From JBJSXJ01 sp044235425 (GTDB lineage Bacteria > Planctomycetota > Planctomycetia > Pirellulales > Pirellulaceae): a DNA stretch of 64,000 nt. A model generated the notes under the pieces. It was not told where the DNA came from. It ran no database searches and was given only the letters and a program-made list of their open reading frames with translations. Made by a program: the position numbers and the translations under genes. Positions 8,310-17,223 of the stretch are shown in pieces. Positions within the stretch are counted from its first letter, which is position 1, and each line of letters begins with the position of its first letter. The stretch lies in the NCBI GenBank assembly GCA_044235425.1, contig JBIIHW010000004.1, positions 124,001-188,000 on the forward strand, given 5' to 3'.

Positions 8310-9824
8310 ATGTCCATGTCTCCTCCGAGCCACGGTTTTCAGGTGGGAACTGCGAGTCTTCCCGCGCCGGGGCTGAGCGGTGGAGGGCTGGCGATTCAGC
8401 GTCAGCCCGCCGATGGGGGCGATGTTTTGACTTGGTGCGAGCGTCGCTTGGTGGTCCGGATCCATGGCCCTCAGGGAGCCCGGACGCTGGATTTACAACA
8501 GCCGTTTGCGGTCATCGGTTCGGATCCTGCGGCGGACATTCATCTGGCGGATGATGCGGTAGCGCGTCGTCATTGGTACTTACATGCGGTCGATGAGGGC
8601 TTGTTTGCCATTGATCTGACGACGTCCGAGGGGCGCACTGACACGGTGGGGCATTGGCTGGAGTCCGGTGAGGAGATGGAAGTTGGGCCATTCCGCCTGA
8701 CCGTTCAGCTCACGCCAGCTCCGGCTGGTCCGCCGCCGAGGCACAAATTGACGGCGCGTGAACGGGCGATCGCCAGTCGCCCGCTGATGGAAGTGGCTCG
8801 AGATGGCGAAACCTTGATCACTCGGCACTGGTCGCGTCGCTTGGCGTTAGCGGGAACGGCGCCCGTATGTCGTATTCGTTTTGATAGTCGTTCGGTGGCG
8901 GCGGTGCACTGTGCCTTGTACTGGGACGATCAGCGCCTGTGGGTGATTGATTTGGTGAGTGATCAGGGGACGGTGTGTCATGGTGAGCGGCGGCGAGTAG
9001 CGGCACTGTCGTTTGGCGAAGTGTGTGGAATTGGGAACTACACGTTGTGTTTACGACGTGAGTCCGAAGTGAGTGAGTCGCCAGCGGTGGCGGAGCGTAG
9101 TTTTGATCGTTGGCGAGAGGAGGCGGAGGCGCTGGCGTCCGCGCGTGCGGACTGGGAGCGGCGGAGTGCGGAGCTGACGGGTTTGCGTGCGAAGTTGGAT
9201 GTGGAATTCAACGAGTCCGTGGCGGCACGGCGTCACTGGCAAGAGGCGGCGGCCGAATTGGTTCAAGCTCGTCAGCAACTGGAGCAGGAGCGACAGGAAC
9301 TGGCTGCTGCCGTGGCACGTTGGCAGCGCGAGCGCGAGGAAGTGGAACGAAGTGGAGTGAGTTTATCGGAGTTTCAAGCGTCCCATAACGTGCCGGTTTC
9401 GGTGGATGGGGTGGAGTCGAGTTCGGCGGCTAACATGGTCGTTTCGGATCGTGCCGGCCAGCAATCTCCCGTGGTTCAGTCGCTGCCGATGCAGATGACG
9501 CTACCGATGCAGATGACGCTGCCAGTAACCTTGCAGCCGGGGGCGCTGGATCCGTCGTCGGAGTCGCTGGCGCGGCGGGAATCGCAATCGCTGGAACTGG
9601 CCGCGCGTACGGCGATCACGGAAGAGGATGAGCGGCTGACGAGTCATCTGCTGAATTTGACGGCAGATGACCGGCGGCGAAAGAAAGTTTGGGCCGTGGT
9701 TGGCCTGTTATTGTTCTCGACCGTGATAGCGTCGTGTGTGGCGGCGATTTGGTGGAACCGCGACCAACTCATCAAGAAGAACTCCTGGATCTACCGCAGC
9801 TTGGGTGACACGGCGGAACCCTAG
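8310..9824 (+). CDS. Double FHA-domain protein with coiled coil and C-terminal membrane anchor
   Basis: About 504 residues. FHA domain 1 is near residues 50-115 (FAVIGSDPAADIHLADDAV then RRHW), and a second, more divergent one near 185-255 (PVCRIRFDSRSVAAVHCALY, then GTVCHGERR). FHA domains bind phosphothreonine. A charged, Glu/Arg/Gln-rich coiled coil follows (about 265-350), then a linker with a duplicated MQMTLP, and a single membrane helix near 460-482 (VVGLLLFSTVIASCVAAIWW), so the FHA part should face the cytoplasm. ATG 8310 was chosen over an upstream TTG. Likely a phospho-signalling scaffold; no kinase lies next to it. Confidence 0.8.
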   Translation: MSMSPPSHGFQVGTASLPAPGLSGGGLAIQRQPADGGDVLTWCERRLVVRIHGPQGARTLDLQQPFAVIGSDPAADIHLADDAVARRHWYLHAVDEGLFAIDLTTSEGRTDTVGHWLESGEEMEVGPFRLTVQLTPAPAGPPPRHKLTARERAIASRPLMEVARDGETLITRHWSRRLALAGTAPVCRIRFDSRSVAAVHCALYWDDQRLWVIDLVSDQGTVCHGERRRVAALSFGEVCGIGNYTLCLRRESEVSESPAVAERSFDRWREEAEALASARADWERRSAELTGLRAKLDVEFNESVAARRHWQEAAAELVQARQQLEQERQELAAAVARWQREREEVERSGVSLSEFQASHNVPVSVDGVESSSAANMVVSDRAGQQSPVVQSLPMQMTLPMQMTLPVTLQPGALDPSSESLARRESQSLELAARTAITEEDERLTSHLLNLTADDRRRKKVWAVVGLLLFSTVIASCVAAIWWNRDQLIKKNSWIYRSLGDTAEP

Positions 9825-9828
9825 GCGA

Positions 9829-10227
9829 TCAGCGTCGTCTACCGCCACCGCCACCGGTGCGTGCTGGGTAATAGTGTCCCAGGCTGTCGAACGTGGCCGC
9901 CGTGCCTGTCGCAGCGGCTCGACTGGGCGCGTTCTGCATATCCTTCAATTCACGTCCCAATTGATTCGCGTTGGCTTCGGTGGCGCGGAGTTCGTTCGTG
10001 AGCCGCTGCGTGTTATTACGCATTTCGGCTTTAGGGCGAACGAAGTTGTAGTAGGGATTCAATACGCCATTGTCGTTACGAAAGTAGTCGAGGTAGGGCG
10101 TGATGGTCGGTCCACTGGGCGACTGATAGCGTCGCGGGAAGTTTCCCTGGGCAGACGCGGTCCCGGGGTTCAGCAGGATGGTTGCGAGAACGAACGTCAG
10201 AGCGATCGCGAGATGTTTGGCCGTCAT
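9829..10227 (-). CDS. Small exported protein of unknown function
   Basis: 132 residues. It begins MTAKHLAIALTFVLATILL and ends a signal peptide at TASAQ, so it should be secreted. The mature part has an aromatic stretch, ITPYLDYFRNDNGVLNPYYN followed by FVRP, which I associate with a small family common in planctomycetes, and a Gly/Arg-rich tail. ATG 10227 has AAGGAG at a good distance. It is convergent with the FHA gene, 4 bases from its stop, and divergent from the export lipoprotein gene. Function unknown. Confidence 0.75.
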   Translation of the reverse strand: MTAKHLAIALTFVLATILLNPGTASAQGNFPRRYQSPSGPTITPYLDYFRNDNGVLNPYYNFVRPKAEMRNNTQRLTNELRATEANANQLGRELKDMQNAPSRAAATGTAATFDSLGHYYPARTGGGGGRRR

Positions 10228-10470
10228 GAGGCAACTCCTTGAAACCACTTAATCGGCACATTCTACCAAAGTCCCGAGGATTTTCCGAATTATTCTGATT
10301 TTTGCGGTATTGATCGGTCTTACGGATGGGGGCAAGTTTGCGGCTTACGCTGGCAAGTCTTAAAAAAACGATTGAAGTTGATTTAGCGATTGTGTCGATG
10401 TCGCCAGGGAAGGAAAGTGAACTCGCTGTAAGTTCACCGCCGCACAGTGCCTCGCTTAAGTTGGTAAACC

Positions 10471-11547
10471 ATGTTATTCACCGCAATACGAACGAGCCGT
10501 TGGAACTGGCTGGCAGTCGTCGGATTCTGCCTGGTAGCCAGCGGATGTGGCAGTCTGGCCAAACACAAGATTGAGTCGACGACGAGCGTCATGGTGGAGC
10601 CGGAGTATTTACCTCGGGAGTTACACAAAACCACCTTGCCGGCTTATACGATTGAGCCGCCCGATATTCTGGTGGTCGAAGCGATTCATTTGATTCCCAA
10701 GGAATCTCGCATCCGGTCGGCGGACATTCTGGAACTGCAAGTTGAGAACACGCTTCCGGACCGCCCGATTATGGGCGAGTACCTCATTGAGCAGGGGATG
10801 GTGAATTTAGGCGATCCTTACGGCATGGTGCGTGTGATTGGGATGAATCGCGAGGAAGCGCAGCGGGCGATTGAAGAGCATCTCAAGCAGGAATTAGCCG
10901 ATCCGAAGGTAAATGTTCGGGTGAAATGGATGTCGGGATTGCAGCAGGTGGCTGGTCAACATCTGGTGGGACCGGATGGGACTGTCACGCTGGGTGCCTA
11001 CGGCAGCATTTCGGTCGTGGGTCAAACGCTTAAAGAAGCAAAGCAAACGATTGAAAAGCACCTCTCGCAGTTCCTCGAAGACCCCGAGGTCTCGGTGGAT
11101 ATCTATTCGTTCAACAGCAAGCATTACTACGTGATTACCGCGGGTGCGGGACTGGGCGATCAGATTGCCAAATTCCCGATCACTGGGAACGAAACGGTGC
11201 TGGATGCGATGGCGAATATCCAGGGGATGACAGAGGTCTCGAGTAAACGCATCTGGATTGCCCGACCGACGGCGGATGAGTGCGGTGTGCAGGTATTACC
11301 CGTCGACTGGGATTCGATTGCAGCTCAGGGTGCGACGACGTCGAACTATCAGCTTTTACCTGGCGATCGACTCTATATCGCCGAAAGCAATCTGGTGGCA
11401 TTCGATACCGCACTGGGCAAGCTGCTAGCACCGGCGGAACGCATCTTCGGCTTCAGCACTCTTGGCGTGCAGACGCTGTCACGCTTCTCGGGCAAGGTGC
11501 TGCGTAATCAAAATACAAACGGTGGCGTGTTCATCCCCACTAACTAA
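10471..11547 (+). CDS. Polysaccharide export lipoprotein (Wza family)
   Basis: 358 residues with a lipoprotein signal peptide whose lipobox is VASGC (Cys26). The Poly_export domain starts at YTIEPPDILVVEAI, and two SLBB-like segments follow (GMVRVIGMNREEAQRAIEEH and GSISVVGQTLKEAKQTIEKH), then a further ligand-binding-like segment ending in LLPGDRLYIAES. Wza-type proteins form the outer-membrane channel for capsule or EPS. It lies apart from the sugar-assembly genes by two FHA/exported genes but on the same strand; no Wzc or Wzx/Wzy is visible in the window. The gene starts without a strong ribosome-binding site. Confidence 0.88.
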   Translation: MLFTAIRTSRWNWLAVVGFCLVASGCGSLAKHKIESTTSVMVEPEYLPRELHKTTLPAYTIEPPDILVVEAIHLIPKESRIRSADILELQVENTLPDRPIMGEYLIEQGMVNLGDPYGMVRVIGMNREEAQRAIEEHLKQELADPKVNVRVKWMSGLQQVAGQHLVGPDGTVTLGAYGSISVVGQTLKEAKQTIEKHLSQFLEDPEVSVDIYSFNSKHYYVITAGAGLGDQIAKFPITGNETVLDAMANIQGMTEVSSKRIWIARPTADECGVQVLPVDWDSIAAQGATTSNYQLLPGDRLYIAESNLVAFDTALGKLLAPAERIFGFSTLGVQTLSRFSGKVLRNQNTNGGVFIPTN

Positions 11548-11589
11548 CCCAATCTCCGGCTAAGTTTCGCAGTTAAAACGAGTTACCTC

Positions 11590-12018
11590 ATGCATACTTC
11601 ACCAACTCTGAATGAACTGGAAATGAGTCACACGATGCGACGCACTTATCGCCGTCGAGTTTTACGGTGGCTGTTAACTTCGGTAGCAATTGCCACGGTC
11701 GGTTCCGGTTGTGTGCACTCGCCGGAATCGCGGCTGACGCACGCCACGACCACTCGCTTTTTTCCCATTCCCCATACGGCGGTCGACACTCGACGACCCC
11801 CGCCTAGCCTAGTCGATGGGTACGCTTACGGATACCATCAAACGCAGTGGCGTCAGTGGGCCGATGAGTGGCTGGATGAAGGTTTGCCTGTCGGCGACGG
11901 GCAGACGATGGATGGAGTGGAAGTGGTGAATCCGGGTGGGCAGAGCGTGCTGCAACCTAGTCCTATTCCGCCGCCCGTCGACCGACCCGCTCCGGATGAA
12001 CCGTCGGATAGGAAGTAA
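11590..12018 (+). CDS. Putative lipoprotein of unknown function
   Basis: Up to 142 residues. An arginine-rich n-region (MRRTYRRRVLRW) is followed by a hydrophobic helix and a lipobox VGSGC, so the product is probably a lipoprotein. The start may be ATG 11590, 11623 or 11635; 11635 gives the most normal signal peptide. The mature part is short and proline-rich, with a YGYHQTQWRQWADEWL segment, and no family that I recognise. It sits 42 bases after the Wza-like gene and 12 before purU, so co-transcription with the export lipoprotein is likely. Confidence 0.65.
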   Translation: MHTSPTLNELEMSHTMRRTYRRRVLRWLLTSVAIATVGSGCVHSPESRLTHATTTRFFPIPHTAVDTRRPPPSLVDGYAYGYHQTQWRQWADEWLDEGLPVGDGQTMDGVEVVNPGGQSVLQPSPIPPPVDRPAPDEPSDRK

Positions 12019-12030
12019 GAAAGGCTTGGT

Positions 12031-12891
12031 ATGCAGATCGTGGTGACGGCCGTGGGGCCAGACAATGTGGGACTGGCCGATCCAATCATTCACCACGTCG
12101 CGGGTCAAGGCGCGAATATCGCCGAGATCCAGATGTATGATCATGATGAACTGGCGCTCTTCGCCATGTTGCTCCGCATCCAGTTGCCGGCCGCCAGTTT
12201 CCCCGCGCTCCGCTCGGCACTCACCGAAATCGGCCGCATCAAAAATCTATCAGTACGAGTTTGGTCGCCGGAGGAGCGGGTGGAGCGTCCGCGACTGGCA
12301 ATCTGCGTGACCCATCGTCCTGAACCACCTCTCGCACTGCTCCGCGCCATCCGCGACGGTCAGATTCGTGCGGAGGCGGCTGTGATGGTCGGCAATCGTA
12401 ATTCCTGTCGTGGGATTGCCGAGCAGTTCGGAATCCCCTGGCACTTGATTGGTGACGACACGGGGGCGGCGGACGACGACCGCATGACGGCACTGTTCGA
12501 CGAGTACCAAATCGACTACGTCGTGCTCGCTCGCTACATGCGGATCTTGCCGGCCGCGACGTGTTGGAAATTCGCGGGTGGTCGAATCATCAATTTGCAT
12601 CATGGTTTGCTACCCAGTTTTCCGGGCCTGCGTCCCTATCACGATGCCTACGCCGGTCGCATGTTAACGTACGGTGCCACGTGTCATTTCATCGTGCCCG
12701 AACTGGATGCTGGGAACCAGACGATCAATCAGTCGACCTTCACCGTCCCACCCGGCACGAAACTTGACGAGATCATGCGGCTAGGTCAAGAAGACAACGA
12801 ACCGCGCTGCCTGGTCGAAGGTGTGCGCCGAGTGGTCAATCGGGAAGTCCAGCTGCATTTTCATCGCGTGATTGCGCGTAAAGATGCCTGA
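12031..12891 (+). CDS. purU: Formyltetrahydrofolate deformylase-like protein
   Basis: 286 residues: an N-terminal ACT domain (MQIVVTAVGPDNVGLADPII, about 1-75) and a formyltransferase-fold domain. The catalytic segment INLHHGLLPSFPGLRPYHDAY (about 187-206) keeps Asn and His, and GATCHFIVPELDAGNQTINQ keeps the Asp of the formyltransferase triad. PurU hydrolyses 10-formyl-THF to formate and THF, supplying formate for purine synthesis and balancing one-carbon pools. The family usually reads NxHHSFLPAF; the change to GLLPSF is conservative. Position after a lipoprotein gene gives no functional link. Confidence 0.85.
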   Translation: MQIVVTAVGPDNVGLADPIIHHVAGQGANIAEIQMYDHDELALFAMLLRIQLPAASFPALRSALTEIGRIKNLSVRVWSPEERVERPRLAICVTHRPEPPLALLRAIRDGQIRAEAAVMVGNRNSCRGIAEQFGIPWHLIGDDTGAADDDRMTALFDEYQIDYVVLARYMRILPAATCWKFAGGRIINLHHGLLPSFPGLRPYHDAYAGRMLTYGATCHFIVPELDAGNQTINQSTFTVPPGTKLDEIMRLGQEDNEPRCLVEGVRRVVNREVQLHFHRVIARKDA

Positions 12892-13069
12892 TGACGTAGG
12901 CCAGATCCTGTCCTGCGCCTCACTAAAACAGTTCTTAGAGGTCTTCTACCCGGCCCAAGTTGAAGATGACGAAACAGGCCCCGAAAGGAACCCTGTTCGT
13001 AACAATTCTCTGTTTTCCGTCTTTGGGTAACTCTCGCAGCCAGAGATAGTTGTTGCTTCTTTCCCACGG

Positions 13070-13123
13070 GAAAAAAGGTGAGTAATTTGCCGACGCTACG
13101 CTTGGCGGTTTTTCCTGCGGTGG
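13070..13123. repeat. Short hairpin repeat, copy 1
   Basis: A GAAAAAAGGTGAGT arm and a GGTTTTTCCTGCGGTGG arm flank TTTGCCGACGCTACGCTTG. Nearly the same 55 bases recur at 15214-15269 and, in inverted orientation, around 28000-28037, so it is a dispersed repeat able to fold back on itself. Confidence 0.75.
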
Positions 13124-13205
13124 AGAATGGGTGCTCTTACGTGAATGTGACTCGCACTGGGCAAGTTTTACTTTGTGGGCCAATGATTCTTCAAGAGAAA
13201 CGTGC

Positions 13206-13283
13206 TCCCCTCTCCCCAATCAGAAAAACCAGGTTGTTATCCATTTTGAAATGAGATGCCATTTTTCTGATTGGGGAGAGGGG
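13206..13283. repeat. Perfect-arm hairpin repeat with 22-bp stem
   Basis: Left arm 13206-13227 starts CCCCTCTCCCCAATCAG; right arm 13262-13283 is its reverse complement with 34 bases between. The sequence to the right (to about 13405) matches, in reverse, the sequence to the left of the hairpins at 27.7 and 28.1 kb, so this is an inverted copy of the same dispersed element. Confidence 0.8.
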
Positions 13284-13803
13284 CTGGGGGTGAGGGGCCA
13301 GAGCGACGCTTGAAGCTCGCACACCGGCTTGATTTATGAATAAACATCGCAGCACCAAGCATCCATCTCGCTGCCAGCCAACGAGCAAAACCTGCTAGCT
13401 TGCCTGCGAATCGCTGGCCGCACTGGCCCCCTCAGCCGTGTCTCACCCGCTTCCGCGCGCGACTCCCGCCCGTCGCCGCCAAATCTCGCTCCGAGCCCCA
13501 AAGTCTTGAACTCTCGGTTGAGCCTACAGGCGCGCGCCGTGTCTCGGGTTAACGATTGGTCGGCTTCGCAAGGGAGATGCCAACACGGCCGTGTCGGCAT
13601 CGCTCGGGCGAAGCCAACGTAATTTCGCAAGCCTGTTTTACGGTTCCATTCTGATTTGCTAATCTGACTGTGATGTGACCATTCTCGCCGTGATTTCTTG
13701 GAAGTAGTCGAGCAGCGGATTCGTCATCGCCATGAGGTCACCAGTTTCGCGCCTTCGCTCTCAAAGGCCGCCGTCGCGCGATCCAGTAATTGCTTCTTCC
13801 ACT

Positions 13804-13889
13804 TCGTCCCTCCTAATCGTCTCCCTGAGCCTCCGCGACACTATCTTATTTCCCCCCGCCGCCTGTCCAGCTTTTGGGGTCCACTTCAT
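13804..13889 (-). mobile_element. IS-end-like remnant (inverted copy of 27598-27685)
   Basis: Read on the minus strand it begins TGAAGTGGACCCCAAAAGCT, which resembles the ends of IS3-family elements, and continues for about 85 bases nearly identical to 27598-27685. No transposase is attached. The IS3 link is by eye only. Confidence 0.45.
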
Positions 13890-14046
13890 GGGGGCTACTT
13901 CAGACATCATCTTACGATTCATTCCAGGTCTATGAGCATGGCGAAAAAACAATGACTGCGGCTGAGCTAATGGCCGAGCTAGCTAACAATCCTGAATACC
14001 AACGCAAAATGCATGAGAGGGAGGAGGCAAGACTTACCGGGTGATG

Positions 14047-14414
14047 GTGGATGGTTCCGTTTCAGATCGGGTCGGGTCATGAGCGGCCCTCGACTGGCCC
14101 TGTGCCAGTCGGGGTGACGACTTCCTCGGTTACTCGCCATCGCGATGAGAATCGGTAGGTAACCGCGGAAGTCATCGCTTCGCCCGACACGGGGTCGGGT
14201 CGGGAGCGGCTCTCAAAGGGCCCCCTGCCAGTCGGGGCGTCGACTTCCTTGGTTACTCGCTGTCGCGTTGAAAGCAGCAAGTAACCGCGGAAGTCATCGC
14301 TTCGACCGGTGCGGGGTCGGTCGGGAGCGGCCCTCGACTGGCCCCGTGCCAGTCGGGGCCACGACGTCCGCAGTTACTTGTCGAATGGCTGCAAAAAAAA
14401 CGGAGCCATCCACC
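14047..14414. repeat. 122-bp tandem repeat (about 2.6 copies) between 17-bp inverted flanks
   Basis: Units begin GGGTCGGGTC at 14069 and 14192 and GGGTCGGTCG at 14314, a spacing of 123 and 122 bases. Each carries an inner stem (ACTGG...CCAGT in units 1 and 3), a GGTTACTCG/GTAACCGCGG pair and GAAGTCATCGCTTCG. The array is bounded by GGTGGATGGTTCCGTTT (14047) and its near-perfect inverse (14398-14414). No coding capacity is seen. Confidence 0.85.
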
Positions 14415-14455
14415 CAGTCTCGGCTGGGTGCCGCTGGCAAAAGCAGAAACCAGAG

Positions 14456-14530
14456 ATCGGAACCATCCACCAAGTCTCGGGTAAATAGGTAGCCTGTTTA
14501 ATACCTGATGTTGATGGATGGTTCCGTTTC
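14456..14530. repeat. Second inverted pair of the GGATGGTTCCGTTT motif
   Basis: GATCGGAACCATCCACCAA (about 14456-14474) and TGGATGGTTCCGTTTCATCG (about 14514-14533) repeat the flanks of the adjacent tandem array in opposite orientation, separated by about 40 bases. Confidence 0.7.
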
Positions 14531-14827
14531 ATCGTTCACCCGGCAGGGTGTTACTGTTTTTTCTAGGCCAATTTGCGCTGTTCTTCATGGAGATCTACGT
14601 CGGCAGCCGTGTCAAATGGTGTCGCGACAACCGCGTTTTCACACTCTTCTTTTCCGCGTTCACCGGACGTGTTGCCGTTCCACGGCATACATAACCCAGG
14701 GGTGACGTTGCGCGACGTCGCTGCTCTTCTCTACTCCTGGGAGCTTCGAAATGTCGGATCAACCATCGATCGCAATTCCTTTGACGCCTGAGCGGTGGCT
14801 CACACGAATGAGCATCAGTTCTATGAC

Positions 14828-15021
14828 TTGGCCGAAGGCCATACGACACCGTAGCCGTGGGCATCGCCCGCGGACCTACATCGACGTCGTTACTGGTAGC
14901 AACCCCAACCGAGTTTGGCCGAAGGCCATATTCAACTCGTGGTATGTCATGTACGCGCATCCCTACTGAGAGTCCTAGGAGGTTGCCGCTAGGCTACGGA
15001 GTCCGCATGGCCTTCGGCCAT
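14828..15021. repeat. Three copies of a GGCCGAAGGCC palindrome
   Basis: TTGGCCGAAGGCCAT occurs at 14828-14842 and 14915-14929, and the inverse ATGGCCTTCGGCCAT at 15007-15021. Each is a short perfect palindrome. Spacings are 87 and 92 bases. Confidence 0.75.
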
Positions 15022-15213
15022 GCCATCGATCCATGCCGCATCGTTGACTGAGCTCATCTCGACTCCCAACTGTCCCAGTTCCCGTGGCGCAATTCTTATG
15101 CCAACGGAGTGTGTTTTGAAAAAAGCCGAGAAAGTAAGTGGCATTGGGCTTGCGCCCTTCCGCTAACAATTGGTCGGTATGAATCGCAAACCCACGATGT
15201 TTCCGGATGGACC

Positions 15214-15269
15214 GAAAAAAAGGTGAGTCCGTTTGCCGACGCTACGCTTGACGTTTTTTCCTGCGGTGG
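15214..15269. repeat. Short hairpin repeat, copy 2, at the parA 3' end
   Basis: Near-identical to 13070-13123 and lying just 6 bases past the parA stop codon on the minus strand. The A/T-rich arms could form a stem that ends parA transcription, but there is no separate T-run to confirm a terminator. Confidence 0.7.
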
Positions 15270-15275
15270 TGAGGC

Positions 15276-16127
15276 TTACGCCGCATGTCGCTGCAGCGTC
15301 GCCTGAGCGGGCTCAATTTGACTCGCGGCGGTTGCGAGTACTTCGGCCGCTAACTGGCGGTAGTCCTCGGCACCGTGGGACTGCGGTGCGTAATCAAAAA
15401 TGGATTGCCCGAAACTGGGCGCCTCCGCCAGGCGGATATTGCGACGGATCTTGGTCGTAAAGGTTTGGGCTTGGCTCCACACGGGGTGACTGCCGGCATG
15501 CCGCGAGAAAAAGTCGGCCACATCACGACTCACCTCAGCCGCCAATCGCGTTCCGGATTCGTAGAGGCAGAGCAGGACGCCGGTCAGTCGCAGGCGAGGA
15601 TTGAGTCGCTGCGAGACGACTTCGATCGTGCGGAGCAGCTTGCTTAATCCGTGCAGAGCGAGGAAGTGCGGCTGCAAGGGCAGAAACACTTCATCGACGG
15701 CGGTGAGGGCATTGAGCGTGAGCACGCCCAAGGAGGGCGGGCAATCAATCACTAAGAAATCGTATTCAGCATGATCCGCGGCGCTGGCTTCGAGCGCCAG
15801 TTTGTCGCGGAGGATCACTTCGCGGCCAACTTCGCTGGCGAGTTCCAGTTCGGCGGCAGCGAGATTCAGATGTGCTGGCGCAATCGCTAAACGCTCGGAG
15901 AGAGCTCGCCGAATGACGCTCAGCGAGGTGTCGCCGGTGAGCACGTCATACATGGACGGTTCATGTTCACCGAGGGAGACGCCGAGATGCAGCGAGGCAT
16001 GGGATTGGGGGTCAAGGTCGAGCAGGAGCACACGTTGTCCGGCTTCGGCGAGTGCCGCCGAAAGATTCACGGCCGTGGTCGATTTTCCCACTCCACCTTT
16101 TTGATTCATGATCGCAATGGATCGCAT
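15276..16127 (-). CDS. ParA/Soj family ATPase (orphan)
   Basis: 283 residues. It opens MRSIAIMNQKGGVGKSTTAV, a deviant Walker A with signature Lys10 and Lys15, followed by DLDPQ (Walker A' region) and LVIDCPPSLGVLTLNAL. Such ATPases dimerise on DNA with ATP and position chromosome, plasmid or protein cargo. ATG 16127 has GAGGAG upstream and directly precedes the domain; longer upstream frames add unrelated sequence. No parB or parS-like cluster is adjacent, so it may be an orphan positioning ATPase. It is divergent from nagB and ends at a hairpin repeat. Confidence 0.88.
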   Translation of the reverse strand: MRSIAIMNQKGGVGKSTTAVNLSAALAEAGQRVLLLDLDPQSHASLHLGVSLGEHEPSMYDVLTGDTSLSVIRRALSERLAIAPAHLNLAAAELELASEVGREVILRDKLALEASAADHAEYDFLVIDCPPSLGVLTLNALTAVDEVFLPLQPHFLALHGLSKLLRTIEVVSQRLNPRLRLTGVLLCLYESGTRLAAEVSRDVADFFSRHAGSHPVWSQAQTFTTKIRRNIRLAEAPSFGQSIFDYAPQSHGAEDYRQLAAEVLATAASQIEPAQATLQRHAA

Positions 16128-16407
16128 CTGAACCGACTCCTCTTCGTAGAAAAACGTTCCACTCGCTACGCGCTCGGAACGGACGTTGTCCACGATCCCA
16201 GCGGGGCGGGAGTATAGACCGATTTGAGAAACAAGGCCTAGAGCATTTTTCAGCCTTTTTTCCCTTAGTACTATCGACTTAAGACCCGTAACATCCGAAA
16301 CTTGTGACGCATTGGGGAGTATTTCCGGCGAGCTCGGTAAGGAGTTTGTTTCGGAGTACAAACGCAATCGATGGCGGTTTTCCTTGAGGGGTAGGAGGGA
16401 CGAGGCG

Positions 16408-17223
16408 GTGCGAGTCATCATTCAGCCGGATGCGGATTCGGTGAGTCGTTGTGCGGCGCGTTTTTTTGTGGAACTCTTGCAGCACAAACCAAACGCAGTG
16501 CTCGGGTTGGCGACCGGTAGCACGCCGGTGGCAACTTATCGCGAGTTGATTCGCCTACATCAAAGTGGTGAAATCGATTTCTCGCATGTAACGACGTTTA
16601 ACTTGGATGAGTATGTCGGACTTGCTCCCGATCATCCGCAAAGTTATCGACGTTTCATGCAGGAGCAGCTTTTCTCGGCGATCAACATCCGCCCCGAACG
16701 AACTCATCTGCCCGATGGTTGCGATTTGGATTTCGCGTCGAGCTGTCAGGCGTATGAGGAGCGGATTGCGGCGCACGGCGGCATTGATTTACAGTTGCTC
16801 GGGATCGGCTCGGACGGGCACATTGCGTTTAATGAACCGGGATCGTCGCTGGCGAGCCGCACTCGCGTCAAGTCGCTGGTGGCTGAAACGATACGCGATA
16901 ACGCGCGCTTCTTTGGGAGTGAGCAGGAGGTGCCTCGGTTGGCGGTGACGATGGGAGTCGGCACGATTCTGGAGGCTCGACAAATCGTGCTCTTGGCGAC
17001 AGGTGCTAGCAAAGCGGCCGCGATTGCCGCCACGGTCGAGGGGCCGATCACGGCTCAAATCACCGCCTCCGCGTTACAACTCCATCGCAACGCGATTGTG
17101 ATTCTGGATGAAGCGGCTGCCAGCCAGTTGCAGCGTCGTGACTACTACCTGGAGGTTGAGCGGAGTCAGCAGCTACTCGAAGCCGGCCAATTCGAAGCAC
17201 TCGGTATCCGTCATTCGCGCTGA
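16408..17223 (+). CDS. nagB: Glucosamine-6-phosphate deaminase
   Basis: 271 residues, the normal family length. Key segments are GLATGSTPVATY (phosphate loop), TFNLDEYVGL (general-base Asp) and GIGSDGHIAFNEPGSS (catalytic Asp and His). It converts glucosamine-6-phosphate to fructose-6-phosphate and ammonia, linking amino-sugar use with glycolysis. GTG 16408 is chosen: AGGAGGG lies eight bases upstream and the protein then begins MRVIIQPDADSVS as in relatives. It is convergent with the metallopeptidase gene, with a 13-base tail overlap. It could be a NagB-like paralogue of different preference. Confidence 0.92.
   Translation: MRVIIQPDADSVSRCAARFFVELLQHKPNAVLGLATGSTPVATYRELIRLHQSGEIDFSHVTTFNLDEYVGLAPDHPQSYRRFMQEQLFSAINIRPERTHLPDGCDLDFASSCQAYEERIAAHGGIDLQLLGIGSDGHIAFNEPGSSLASRTRVKSLVAETIRDNARFFGSEQEVPRLAVTMGVGTILEARQIVLLATGASKAAAIAATVEGPITAQITASALQLHRNAIVILDEAAASQLQRRDYYLEVERSQQLLEAGQFEALGIRHSR

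Larger units (their letters stand above)
12892..15275. other. 2.4-kb gene-free, repeat-rich interval
   Basis: No frame here looks coding: open stretches are short, lack family motifs, and mostly run across repeats that recur elsewhere in the window. It holds hairpin repeats (13070-13123, 13206-13283, 15214-15269), an IS-end-like remnant (13804-13889), a 122-bp tandem repeat with inverted flanks (14047-14414) and three copies of a GGCCGAAGGCC palindrome. In the remaining parts (about 13410-13800 and 14530-14820) I recognise nothing. Confidence 0.7.

Noticed and set aside
10326..10574. 82-codon + strand frame before the Wza-like gene
   Set aside because: Overlaps the lipoprotein signal of the Wza-like gene in another frame; no support.
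14047..14414. Possible CRISPR array or integron attC sites
   Set aside because: 122-base units without spacer structure, no cas or integrase gene nearby, and no attC core sites were recognised.
12892..15275. Several frames of 60-120 codons in the repeat island
   Set aside because: They cross dispersed repeats, and similarities among them are explained by the repeat DNA rather than by protein conservation.
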